This document shows, piece by piece, positions 1-6,507 of a DNA stretch of 8,281 nt. Under the pieces are notes generated by a model. The model did not search any database and was not told the origin of the DNA. It saw only the letters and a program-made list of their open reading frames with translations. Every line of letters starts with the position of its first letter. Positions within the stretch are counted from its first letter, which is position 1. This stretch comes from Planctomycetota bacterium (GTDB lineage Bacteria > Planctomycetota > PUPC01 > DSUN01): contig VGYW01000361.1 of NCBI GenBank assembly GCA_016872875.1, positions 1 to 8,281 of the forward strand, given 5' to 3'. The translations under genes and the position numbers were made by a program.

Positions 1-19
1 CGCAAAGGCAAACTCGCCT

Positions 20-165
20 CTGGGGGACCAGTCCCCCAGACCCCCTGGGATTTATCGCATTCGGCCACCGGCACGTCTCCTGGAGGCCAGCGCGGCCATT
101 TTCCTGTTGGGGTGCCGGCGGCCCGAAGGCGGAAAATCCTGGGGGTTCGGGGGCAAAGCCCCCGA
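20..165. repeat. Paired inverted REP-like element A (two hairpin-plus-tail units, head to head)
   Basis: This is a 146-base imperfect inverted repeat. The left unit (20-74) has a hairpin with 9-base arms (CTGGGGGAC at 20-28, GTCCCCCAG at 31-39), then a tail ACCCCCTGGGATTT (40-53), then a TTCGG block and CCGGCAC (68-74). The right unit, read on the minus strand from 165 to 112, has the same order: a hairpin with 8-base arms (158-165 and 147-154 on the plus strand), a tail ACCCCCAGGATTTT, a CTTCGGGC block and CCGGCAC. The base pair just outside the G5/C5 stem is T:A in the left unit and C:G in the right, so the fold is kept while the sequence differs. The centre (75-111) is unpaired in this scheme. 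The layout resembles REP/BIME elements or a small MITE. No transposase is visible. The broken cheB-cheR reading frame runs into this element and stops inside it at 52-54. Confidence 0.72.
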
Positions 166-1121
166 CGGACCGGCCGCAGGCACACCCACGATCTCAAGGA
201 CTTGGGACGCTGTCAAAATCTTGCGCTTGAGGACCTGGAAGCCCGCGGCGTCGCGGAAGAAGCCGGTGACGTGGATGAGGATGTCGCTGAAGAGCTCGCG
301 TGCCTCGCCGGGGTGGGAGCGGAGGTAGGCCGCGTAGTCCTTGAGGGCTTCGAACTTGTGGAGGACCATGCGCCGCTGCACGCGGCGGCGGAGCGTGGCG
401 TGCTTGTACTGGGCGAAGTCCACCCCAGTGTGGCGCCGCACGGTGGCCAGGATGTCGCCGAAGGCCCGCTCCTCGGTGGGCAGGGCGTGGTCGGGCTCCT
501 CGCCCGCGGGCGCGATGTAGGGGTGGCCGGCCAGGCGGGCCAGCTCGCGGGCCAACTTGTCGGGCGGCACCACGAAGTCCACGCACCCGGCCGCCACGGC
601 CGCCGCGGGCATGCTGGGATACCTGGCCGTCTTCTCGTCCTGCGCGAACGTGATGCCGCCCTCGGCCTTGATGGCCAGGAGGCCCTGGGTGCCGTCCGAG
701 CCGCCGCTGCCGGACAGGATGACGCCGATGGCGCGGCTGCCCTCCTCGCGGGCCAGCGGCTTCAGGAAGTGGTCAATCGGCGTGTAGGTCTCTCTCGAGT
801 CGGTGCGCGGCGACAGCTCGAGCCGCCGCCCGGCCTCCACCATCAGTTTGTTGGGCGGGATGACGTAGACGTGGTCCGGCTCGAGGGGCTGGCGGTGCTT
901 GGCTTCGAGGACCGGCATGGCCGTGGCCCGCGAGAGGAGCGTGGCCATCGCGCTCTCGTGGGTCGGGTCGAGGTGTTGCACCACACGAGGGCCATGCCGG
1001 GCGACTCGGGCAGCGCGCGGAGCAGTTGCGTCATCGCCTCCAGCCCGCCGGCGGACGCGCCGATGCCCACGATTGGAAACAGCGGGGCCTTCCCGGCCGC
1101 CACAGCGTTCCGTTTTCCCAT
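52..1121 (-). pseudogene. CheB-CheR type methylesterase/methyltransferase, frameshifted and truncated
   Basis: This is the remnant of a chemotaxis-type fusion protein in which a CheB methylesterase precedes a CheR methyltransferase; such fusions usually run to many hundreds of residues with PAS and kinase parts. ATG at 1119-1121 has AAGGAGG 7 bases upstream. Reading 1121-984 gives the CheB start with GIGASAGG (nucleophile Ser23). The frame is then lost by one missing base at about 982-984 (MALV must continue as VQHLDP). The second frame carries His50, the SDGT motif with Asp143 and the rest of CheB (to about residue 195), then the CheR helical domain (about 218-285, DFAQYKHATLRRRVQRR) and VTGFFRD. 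Homology stops near position 214, residue 303, where the SAM-binding domain should begin. The remaining 53 codons run through non-coding and repeat sequence to a stop at 52-54. The SDGT loop also has one extra glycine compared with the usual SGTGSDGT. A sequencing error could explain the deletion but not the truncation. Confidence 0.85.
166..213. other. Junction segment between repeat A and the CheR remnant
   Basis: These 48 bases separate the end of the inverted repeat (165) from the last codon that aligns with CheR (214). They are open in the pseudogene frame, but the translation has no CheR character. The segment may be the outer flank of the inserted or recombined sequence that replaced the rest of the gene. 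I see no coding or RNA feature in it. Confidence 0.4.
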
Positions 1122-1215
1122 CGCATCGCCTCCTTGCTGGCGACCTGTCCGCGCGCACATTCCCCCTCAGAGCGGTCCCGCGCGAGCCGGACCGCCCCAC
1201 GGCACTCAAGAATCC

Positions 1216-1243
1216 AGTATAGCACAAACCGGACCGCGCTCAA
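1216..1243 (-). promoter_or_regulatory. Sigma-70-like promoter of the cheB-cheR pseudogene
   Basis: On the minus strand the -35 box TTGAGC (1238-1243) is followed by a 16-base spacer and the -10 box TATACT (1216-1221). TGC sits directly before the -10 box, which makes an extended -10. Four of six and five of six bases match the consensus. The expected transcript start is near 1209, about 88 bases before the ATG at 1121. It is a convincing promoter left in front of a broken gene. Confidence 0.6.
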
Positions 1244-1262
1244 GAGGAACCGGCCCCAGTTA

Positions 1263-1287
1263 GTGGGGCCCAACGGGCCTCCCCCAC
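1263..1287 (-). terminator. Hairpin downstream of the alpha/beta hydrolase gene
   Basis: GTGGGG (1263-1268) pairs with CCCCAC (1282-1287), and inner CCC (1269-1271) pairs with GGG (1275-1277) around AAC. The hairpin begins 4 bases after the stop codon of the hydrolase gene and lies upstream of the cheB promoter. No U-tract follows on either strand, so its role as a terminator is only suggested by position. Confidence 0.3.
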
Positions 1288-1290
1288 GAG

Positions 1291-3303
1291 TCATTTCGCC
1301 TTGCCAGTGGGGTCCACGGCGTTGCGGAGCGTGACCCGCCTGGGTGCGATGGCCTTCACGAGGTCGGGCAGGTCGTAGCAGGCGAGCGCCCCTGGCACCA
1401 CCTGGTTGAGCTGGGCCTTGGCGTGCGGCGTGGCGACGACCTCTGTCCACGATTCGATTGTCTGCTCGATCGTGGCCTCGCGGAGGCGCTCGTCGAGCGC
1501 CGCGGCGTGGAGTGCGGCGGGGCCGCCCTTCTCGATGCCCACGATGCTCAGCTTCGCGGGGTCCACCTCGGGCCGCTCGGCGAGGACGCCGAGGGCGGCG
1601 AGCGCGTCCTCCACCCGCTGGCCGAGCCAGGGGCGGCCGATGTGGAAGGTGATGTGGGCGAGGGGGAACTCGTTGTGCCAGTAGCGGTCGGGCTTGGCGG
1701 GCGCCGTCTCGCCGCAGCCGCGGACGTCAATGCTCAGCACCACGCTGCCTGCCTTGACAAGCTTCTCCACCGCGCCGCCGGGCGCCGCATCGGCAGCCTT
1801 GCCGCGGCCATCTACGTAGAGCACGCCGGGCCTCTTGCCTTCGCCCTTCGGCACGAAGAGGAGCGCCGGCACCGGCACCTCACCCTCCCGCTCGATGAGG
1901 AGCTTCTCGATGGAGTAGCCCTCGCGCTCGATGCGGCCGACGGCCTTGACCGTCGGCTTGCCCTCGATGGCCCGCATGCCCGCGAGCCTGCGAATCTCAG
2001 CCAGGCACTTGGCCTTCGGGTTGTCCTTCCAGAACGCCTCGCGCTGGGCCACCTGGGCCTTCGCGCGCTCAAGGTTGATGTCCCAGACTGTGATGCCCCT
2101 GAGCTCGTGGACCACCTGGCCGCTCTTGGTGGCCCAGAGGTCCTTCTCGGCCTCGGGCTTGAGGTCGGGCTCGGCCACGGGGTCGTCCTTGCCCTGGAGC
2201 CATCTGCGCATCCAGCGGACCATTGCCTCGCGCTGGAGCTTCGGGTAGCCGTGGCCGCCGGGCACCTCCGCGATGTCCATCCGCTCGCTGAAGCCGAGGA
2301 TGGCGAAGAGGCGCTTGGCCTCGCGGAACGTGGCCCAGGTGCCCTGCTGGTCGAAGAAGTCCTTGCTCGCGGCCAGGATGACGCGCGGGTTGGGCGCGTG
2401 CATGGTCAGGTAGTCGGCGTGCTCGATGCCGTCGGCAACCTGGTTCGGGATGTTCTGCTCGCCGTCCTGGGGGCCGATGGTGGCGAAGAGGCGCTCTAGC
2501 GAGGTGATGTAGCACGACGGCGCCCCCACGACAAGGCGCTCATCGGTCGCCAGCAGGTATGAGGTCAGCGTGCCGCCGCCCGAGACGCCCGTGACGCCCA
2601 CCCGCTTGGGGTCCACCTCGGGGCGGCTCAGGAGGTAGTCGAGCGAGCGGACGCCGTCCCAGATGCGGTAGTGGGCGGTGCAGAGGCCGACGAGTCGCGC
2701 CCCGATGTCCACCTGCGTGTGCTCGGTGGTGCCTTGCATGAGCGGCTTGCCGGCCGCATCGAGGGTCTGGATGCGTTCGCCCTGGCCGATGGGGTCGTAG
2801 GAGAGGGCGACGAAGCCGTTTCGGACGGCTATCTGCGCGACCTCCTGGTTTCCGCCGCCGGCCTTCGCGTCGCGGTTGTGGCCCGAGGGGTTCAGGATGG
2901 CGGGGAAGGGCGGCTTGCCCGCTGTCGGCACGTAGAGGCAGGCGGTGACGTGGTGGTTCGGGCGGCTCTCGTAGATGACCTTCTCCACGCGGTAGCCGTC
3001 GCGTTCGAGGGTGCCGACCACTTTGGCGTTGAGCGGGGTCTTCTCGGGGAACGGCCCGACCGCGGCGAGCCACTTCTCGCGCACCTCCTTCTGCCGCGCG
3101 GCCACCTGCTCAGGCGTCGTGATCGCGTCAACCGCCTTCCGCCGCGCGTCGAAGTGCTTCTGGCACTCTCCGAGCAGATAGGCGTGGAACATCCGCTCGC
3201 CCGCCTTGGGGGGCAGGACGCGGAGGTCCTCGGCCTCCTGGCCAGCGGCGCAGACCGCTCCAACTGCGAGGAGAAGCGCAAGCAGGCAGACTGCATATGG
3301 CAT
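1291..3303 (-). CDS. Secreted double-domain alpha/beta hydrolase, acetyl xylan esterase-like
   Basis: A 670-residue exported hydrolase, likely an esterase acting on acetylated or esterified polysaccharide. Residues 1 to about 20 form a signal peptide (hydrophobic run, then AVCAAG); no good lipobox is seen. Copy 1 has the nucleophile elbow GVSGGG with Ser241, an acid candidate Asp315 (SKDFFD) and His351 (GGHGYP), a complete Ser-Asp-His set. Copy 2 (about 454-670) repeats the pattern: ERDGYRVEKV in copy 1 matches EREGYSIEKL in copy 2, and RPEVDPKRVGVTGVSGGG matches RPEVDPAKLSIVGIEKGG. Glu591 stands where the nucleophile should be, and no late histidine follows, so copy 2 is probably non-catalytic. 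ATG at 3303 is preferred over TTG at 3315 because GGAG lies 6 bases before it. The gene starts 33 bases after hepT. The fold is clear; the substrate is inferred from family resemblance. Confidence 0.85.
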   Translation of the reverse strand: MPYAVCLLALLLAVGAVCAAGQEAEDLRVLPPKAGERMFHAYLLGECQKHFDARRKAVDAITTPEQVAARQKEVREKWLAAVGPFPEKTPLNAKVVGTLERDGYRVEKVIYESRPNHHVTACLYVPTAGKPPFPAILNPSGHNRDAKAGGGNQEVAQIAVRNGFVALSYDPIGQGERIQTLDAAGKPLMQGTTEHTQVDIGARLVGLCTAHYRIWDGVRSLDYLLSRPEVDPKRVGVTGVSGGGTLTSYLLATDERLVVGAPSCYITSLERLFATIGPQDGEQNIPNQVADGIEHADYLTMHAPNPRVILAASKDFFDQQGTWATFREAKRLFAILGFSERMDIAEVPGGHGYPKLQREAMVRWMRRWLQGKDDPVAEPDLKPEAEKDLWATKSGQVVHELRGITVWDINLERAKAQVAQREAFWKDNPKAKCLAEIRRLAGMRAIEGKPTVKAVGRIEREGYSIEKLLIEREGEVPVPALLFVPKGEGKRPGVLYVDGRGKAADAAPGGAVEKLVKAGSVVLSIDVRGCGETAPAKPDRYWHNEFPLAHITFHIGRPWLGQRVEDALAALGVLAERPEVDPAKLSIVGIEKGGPAALHAAALDERLREATIEQTIESWTEVVATPHAKAQLNQVVPGALACYDLPDLVKAIAPRRVTLRNAVDPTGKAK

Positions 3304-3309
3304 GGCAAG

Positions 3310-3313
3310 CTCC
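3310..3313 (-). promoter_or_regulatory. Ribosome binding site that fixes the hydrolase start
   Basis: GGAG on the minus strand ends 6 bases before the ATG at 3301-3303. It overlaps the alternative in-frame TTG at 3313-3315, so the shorter protein, beginning MPYAVCLL, is the likely product. Confidence 0.6.
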
Positions 3314-3336
3314 AAGAGAGCGCGGTGGTGGAGGAC

Positions 3337-3696
3337 TCAGCCGTCCTGAGGCCCATCGGGCCTGTCAGGCGGCACCAGTGGCTCAAGCAAGACGATGAGG
3401 GCCGGGATGTCCTTCTCGACGACTTCCCAGACCTTCTCCGGGATGACGCGGAAGTAGAGGTGGACCAGGGTGTGCCGCAAGGCGATGGTCTGTTTCCAAG
3501 GTACTTCCGGATGCGACTGCCTGAATCTCTTTGAAACCTGCCTGGCGGCTTCGCCGATGATCTGGATGCGGCGCATCACTGCGTCCTGGAGTGCCTCGTC
3601 GCCGTAGAACTGCTGCGCCGTCACCCCTTGGGTGTAGGCCTGGACCTTTCGCGCGGCCAGAAGCATGTCGAGGAGAGCGGCCTCATCGCGCCACAT
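3337..3696 (-). CDS. hepT: HepT-like HEPN toxin (DUF86 family ribonuclease)
   Basis: A 119-residue all-helical protein of the HEPN/DUF86 family, the toxin partner of MntA in type VII toxin-antitoxin systems. The RX4HXY motif is intact: Arg74, His79 and Tyr81 in RHTLVHLY. In characterised HepT proteins this motif forms the RNase site, and the tyrosine is the residue that MntA modifies with AMP. The upstream helix contains the usual IIGEAARQVS stretch (about 46-55). Length is normal for the family. The start ATG has GGAG 7 bases upstream, and its first 14 bases overlap the end of mntA, which points to coupled translation. The motif has His75 where the family often has Asn or Asp. The proline-rich tail (105-119) is low in complexity. 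Sure of the family; toxicity is untested. Confidence 0.88.
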   Translation of the reverse strand: MWRDEAALLDMLLAARKVQAYTQGVTAQQFYGDEALQDAVMRRIQIIGEAARQVSKRFRQSHPEVPWKQTIALRHTLVHLYFRVIPEKVWEVVEKDIPALIVLLEPLVPPDRPDGPQDG

Positions 3697-4003
3697 AGAC
3701 GGGCTCCGCCGAGCTCAGAATGTATCGCCGACGGATGTAGTTCTCGCTTCGCTCAACCCCCTCGCGCTCGACCAGGTCCACCTCGCGTCCCCCGAAGATC
3801 GCCTTCAGCTCATCCAGCATGTCCGGCCAGTCCCAAAGGCTCCAGGGCGCGTCGGGCGCGAACGTCGCCAGAACGTCAACGTCGCTGTCCGGGCCAAAGT
3901 CGTCCCGCAACACGGAGCCGAAAAGGGCCAGCTCCGTCACCTTCCACTTTCGGCAGAAGGCGGCCACCTCCTCCATCGGCACGTCTATCTTCACCTTGGC
4001 CAC
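3683..4003 (-). CDS. mntA: MntA-like minimal nucleotidyltransferase antitoxin
   Basis: A 106-residue MNT-fold nucleotidyltransferase, the antitoxin of HepT. In studied systems it transfers AMP to the HepT tyrosine and so blocks the RNase. The GSX10DXD signature is complete: Gly29-Ser30, then Asp41 and Asp43; a third acid, Asp76, lies in REVDLVER, as expected for metal binding. I start it at GTG (4001-4003) because AAGGAG sits 7 bases upstream, and because the likely promoter would start transcription near 4033, downstream of the two upstream ATGs (4034-4039), which have no ribosome binding site. It overlaps hepT by 14 bases, antitoxin first, as is common for this pair. Family and pairing are confident; the start is well supported. 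Confidence 0.88.
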   Translation of the reverse strand: MAKVKIDVPMEEVAAFCRKWKVTELALFGSVLRDDFGPDSDVDVLATFAPDAPWSLWDWPDMLDELKAIFGGREVDLVEREGVERSENYIRRRYILSSAEPVYVAR

Positions 4004-4010
4004 GCCCCGT

Positions 4011-4016
4011 CTCCTT
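4011..4016 (-). promoter_or_regulatory. Ribosome binding site that fixes the mntA GTG start
   Basis: AAGGAG on the minus strand lies 7 bases before GTG at 4001-4003. The in-frame ATG pair at 4034-4039 has nothing similar upstream, so the GTG start is preferred. Confidence 0.65.
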
Positions 4017-4039
4017 CCGTCAGCATCTGACCTCATCAT

Positions 4040-4068
4040 ATGCTACGCGATTCGTTCTGGCTTTTCAA
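4040..4068 (-). promoter_or_regulatory. Likely promoter of the mntA-hepT operon
   Basis: The -35 box TTGAAA (4063-4068, five of six consensus bases) is followed by a 17-base spacer and the -10 box TAGCAT (4040-4045, four of six). Transcription would start near 4033, about 30 bases before the GTG. It may also serve the hydrolase gene downstream of hepT. The -35 box lies 2 bases from the hairpin that follows the preceding gene. Confidence 0.5.
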
Positions 4069-4070
4069 AC

Positions 4071-4087
4071 TCCTGCCCCGGGCAGGA
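4071..4087 (-). terminator. Hairpin after the glycoside-hydrolase-like gene
   Basis: TCCTGCC (4071-4077) and GGCAGGA (4081-4087) form a perfect 7-base stem with a 3-base loop. It begins 6 bases past the stop codon at 4094. On the minus strand only a short GTTTG follows, so the U-tract is poor and termination would be weak or factor-assisted. Confidence 0.4.
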
Positions 4088-4093
4088 CGCACG

Positions 4094-5758
4094 TCATCTC
4101 TTCGTCACCAGGTCGCCAAATGGCGCCAGGAGTTGGTACTTGTTCTGCCACGTGGTGTACATTATGCCGATTGCTCCGGGGGTGTTGTCAAGGGCCGCGA
4201 GCCAGCCCTTGGGGTTGTCGAGGGTGTCGGCGTCGTAGTAGGCGCCGGCCAGGGTCTTGAAGCCGAGCTTCGAGAAGTGGGCCAGGCTAGGCTCGCGCTT
4301 CTCGTAGTGCCAGCAGACGATGACCAGCTCCTTCGGCACGTGCTGCCAGGAGCGGGCGAAGTCGCCCTCGACGAGATAATAATCGCCGTGGGCGTTGTGG
4401 TTGGGGTCGAGCATGTCGGACCAGCAGAGCACCTCGGCCTTGGGGCTCGCCTCGCGGATCATCTGGAACTGGCGGGTAATGCAGTCGCCGAGGATTTCGC
4501 CCATCGTCATCTTGCGGCTCCTGCACGCCACGCACGAGCCGCCGGCGCGCACCTCGTCCATGCTCAACAGCCACTTGCTGGGGGCGAGGTGCTTCTGGAC
4601 GAGTCGCACCTGCTCCCTCCATATCTCGTAGAGCTTCGGCTCGCTCATGCACACGCTCACCTGCCCGCGGTTGATGGCGACGCCGTGGTAGTAGCTCACG
4701 CGGAGCCGCTCGCCCTCGGCGATGCGCGAGCCGGACAGGAGCTTGATCGGCTGGCCGTCGTGGTCGAACCGAAAGCTCAGCTTCGGGTCGGCGATGGCCG
4801 CGAAGTCCTTCCCCTCCTCGTAGGCCGTGCCCGACTTCTCGCCGCGAACGGCAATGGGCGTGCCGGGGCGGCGGAGAACGTTGACCAGGCCAACTTCCTC
4901 GACCCTCAAGTCGTCCACCCAGAACTTGCCGCTGCGCCCGCCCCAGGCGCCGACGTAGACCCGCACCTCGTCGTACCCGAGGCTGTTGAAGCCGAGGACG
5001 ACCTCGCGCCAGTCGCTCGTCGCGGGCACCTGGGGCTCGAAGGGGGCCAGGGCTCGGCCCTTCTCGGTGAGCACCTGCACGCGGAGCGCGCGGGTTGGCT
5101 CCAGACCCTCGGTCTTCACCCACACGCTCACGCGGTAGCAGCGATGGGGCTTGACCGCGACCTCCTGCATCGCGCGGGCGTGGCCGTGCTTCTCGCCGCC
5201 GAAGCCCTCGAAGCGGAGCGACGCCTTGCCGCCGTGGAAGACCGCGGTGTCCACGAAGCTCACCTCGCCCGGCTTGTCGTGGAAGCGATAGCCCTTGACC
5301 TGGTGCCCCTTGAACTCCTCGAAGCCGGGGTTCGCCACCTCCGCCGGCGGGTCCGGCACGAGGCGCGCCTCGCCGCCCTTGGCCACGAACAGCGCGTCGC
5401 GCACGGTGATGCCCGCGGCCAGGTTCTTGTCGTGGGCCAGCACGCTCCCGCCGTAGCCGGCCGAGAACAGGATGGGGATGATCTCGATCCTGTGCTGCTG
5501 GCAGAGGGCCTTCACCTGCTCGACCCGCCCGAAGAAGTGCGGCGGCTCAAGGTCCAGCCGGTCCCACCCAGTCGCCAGCACCATGCCGTTCAGCCCGTGC
5601 TCGGAGGCGGTCCGCACGATGCCGCGGATATCCTCAACGTCCTGGTCCTTGTGCAGCCCGCGGCTCACGTAGACCCAGCGGCAGGGATAGACCGCCGCTC
5701 CAGCGAAGGCGCTCCACGCGGCCAGGCCCACGAGAACCACCAAGCAGGCTCGTTCCAT
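4094..5758 (-). CDS. Secreted TIM-barrel glycoside-hydrolase-like protein with inserted carbohydrate-binding-like domain
   Basis: A 554-residue exported protein. Residues 1 to about 22 are a signal peptide (CLVVLVGLAAWSAFAGAA). About 25-125 look like the first strands of a TIM barrel (GLNGMVLATGWDRLDL; IEIIPILFSAGYGG). About 138-290 resemble a CBM4/9-type jelly roll: it opens VANPGFEEF and ends FWVDDLRVEEV. The barrel seems to resume at about 350-554 with LLSMDEVRAGGSC (Asp401-Glu402), LCWSDMLDPNHNAHG and VCWHYEKRE. An adjacent Asp-Glu pair after a strand is the catalytic arrangement in GH20-type enzymes, so an acetamido-sugar substrate is possible but unproven. Cys409 and Cys412 (SCVAC) directly after the DE pair are unusual for such a site. 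GGAGG lies 7 bases before the ATG. Only 15 bases separate it from the upstream zinc-knuckle gene, so the two are probably co-transcribed. I cannot name the family. Confidence 0.75.
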   Translation of the reverse strand: MERACLVVLVGLAAWSAFAGAAVYPCRWVYVSRGLHKDQDVEDIRGIVRTASEHGLNGMVLATGWDRLDLEPPHFFGRVEQVKALCQQHRIEIIPILFSAGYGGSVLAHDKNLAAGITVRDALFVAKGGEARLVPDPPAEVANPGFEEFKGHQVKGYRFHDKPGEVSFVDTAVFHGGKASLRFEGFGGEKHGHARAMQEVAVKPHRCYRVSVWVKTEGLEPTRALRVQVLTEKGRALAPFEPQVPATSDWREVVLGFNSLGYDEVRVYVGAWGGRSGKFWVDDLRVEEVGLVNVLRRPGTPIAVRGEKSGTAYEEGKDFAAIADPKLSFRFDHDGQPIKLLSGSRIAEGERLRVSYYHGVAINRGQVSVCMSEPKLYEIWREQVRLVQKHLAPSKWLLSMDEVRAGGSCVACRSRKMTMGEILGDCITRQFQMIREASPKAEVLCWSDMLDPNHNAHGDYYLVEGDFARSWQHVPKELVIVCWHYEKREPSLAHFSKLGFKTLAGAYYDADTLDNPKGWLAALDNTPGAIGIMYTTWQNKYQLLAPFGDLVTKR

Positions 5759-5773
5759 AGCGCGGCCTCCGGA

Positions 5774-6397
5774 CTACCTCCCGCTCGGCCTCACCACCGT
5801 CTGGCCCTTGCCGTCGCACTCCGGGCACGTCTTCTTCTCGGAGTAGCTCTCGCTCTTGCCGCCCACGTCGCGCCACTTCTTCACGAAGGTGTAGCCCTTC
5901 CCCTTGCACTCGGGACATGTCTGCCAGAAGGCCAACTGGAGGCCACGCAGGAGCGCCTCGACGAACTGCTCGCGCGTCACCCCCGTCCCGTCGAGCTGGC
6001 GGGCCGACCAGCGTGTCTCCCTGCCCACCCCCGACCTCAGCAGGAGCACCACGGCCTCCGCCCGCGCCTCCCGGTTCCCAGTGTACGACGCCAGCACCAC
6101 CGTCTCGTCCGCCAGGCGGCACAGGAGGTCCCGCTGCTCCGTCACCCGCACCACGGTGGCGAGCTGCCAGAGCCTATCATTCTTCCCCTTGAACCGCGGG
6201 TCCACCCCCGCCATCGGCTCGTCGAGGTGCTGGAAGCTCCCCATCGTCAGCACGATGCGGTCCTTGTGCTTCTGGTAGGCCTCTTCGAGCCATTCCGGGC
6301 TGCGCGGCTGGCCGTTGTAGAGGATTTTCGGCCACTGAAACGGCTCTGCCGCGACAGCGGGGAGAGCGGCCAGGTAGAGGAAAGTGAACCGGAGCAT
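5774..6397 (-). CDS. Small secreted protein with two DnaJ-like CxxCxGxG knuckles
   Basis: A 207-residue protein that I do not recognise as a whole. Residues 1-17 are a signal peptide (MLRFTFLYLAALPAVAA). The middle (about 35-155) is mixed helix and strand with no motif I can assign. The C-terminus has CPECKGKGYT (161-170) and CPECDGKGQT (191-200), two copies of the DnaJ-type zinc-binding CxxCxGxG motif about 30 residues apart. Four such cysteines could bind one zinc ion. There is no J domain, and an exported location would be odd for a DnaJ relative. ATG at 6397 is chosen because AGGAG lies 10 bases upstream and the signal peptide starts there; the frame is open to 6466 but the extension is not protein-like. 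It is the first gene of a two-gene unit with the glycoside-hydrolase-like gene, so a structural or folding role for that enzyme is a guess. Confidence 0.75.
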   Translation of the reverse strand: MLRFTFLYLAALPAVAAEPFQWPKILYNGQPRSPEWLEEAYQKHKDRIVLTMGSFQHLDEPMAGVDPRFKGKNDRLWQLATVVRVTEQRDLLCRLADETVVLASYTGNREARAEAVVLLLRSGVGRETRWSARQLDGTGVTREQFVEALLRGLQLAFWQTCPECKGKGYTFVKKWRDVGGKSESYSEKKTCPECDGKGQTVVRPSGR

Positions 6398-6423
6398 CGC
6401 CCGCGAACTCCTCTCTCCGCCAC

Positions 6424-6451
6424 ATGTTAACCGCATCGCCGCCGAAAGCAA
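6424..6451 (-). promoter_or_regulatory. Weak candidate promoter of the two-gene operon
   Basis: On the minus strand TTGCTT (6446-6451), a 16-base spacer and TAACAT (6424-6429) match the consensus at three of six and four of six positions. The predicted start is close to the ribosome binding site at 6408-6412, which leaves only a very short leader. Treat it as one possibility. Confidence 0.25.
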
Positions 6452-6507
6452 GTGGGAAATGCACATGGCTCAGCTTGCATTCACAGCCACGTTCCGGCAT
6501 CCTGTTC

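Noticed and set aside
20..165. CRISPR array or tRNA-like structure
   Set aside because: There are only two repeat copies in inverted orientation and no regular spacers; no cloverleaf or anticodon arm can be drawn.
112..1263. Plus-strand open frame of 383 codons over the cheB-cheR remnant
   Set aside because: It is antisense to clear CheB and CheR motifs and shows only low-complexity Gly/Val/Arg/Ala composition.
1423..2499. Plus-strand open frame of 358 codons opposite the hydrolase gene
   Set aside because: It is an antisense shadow; the minus-strand frame holds the catalytic motifs and the duplication.
4040..6430. Very long plus-strand open frame (796 codons)
   Set aside because: It lies antisense to two genes with signal peptides, ribosome binding sites and recognisable motifs. 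Its translation is Ala/Leu/His/Arg-rich with no domain, as expected for the complement of GC-rich codons.
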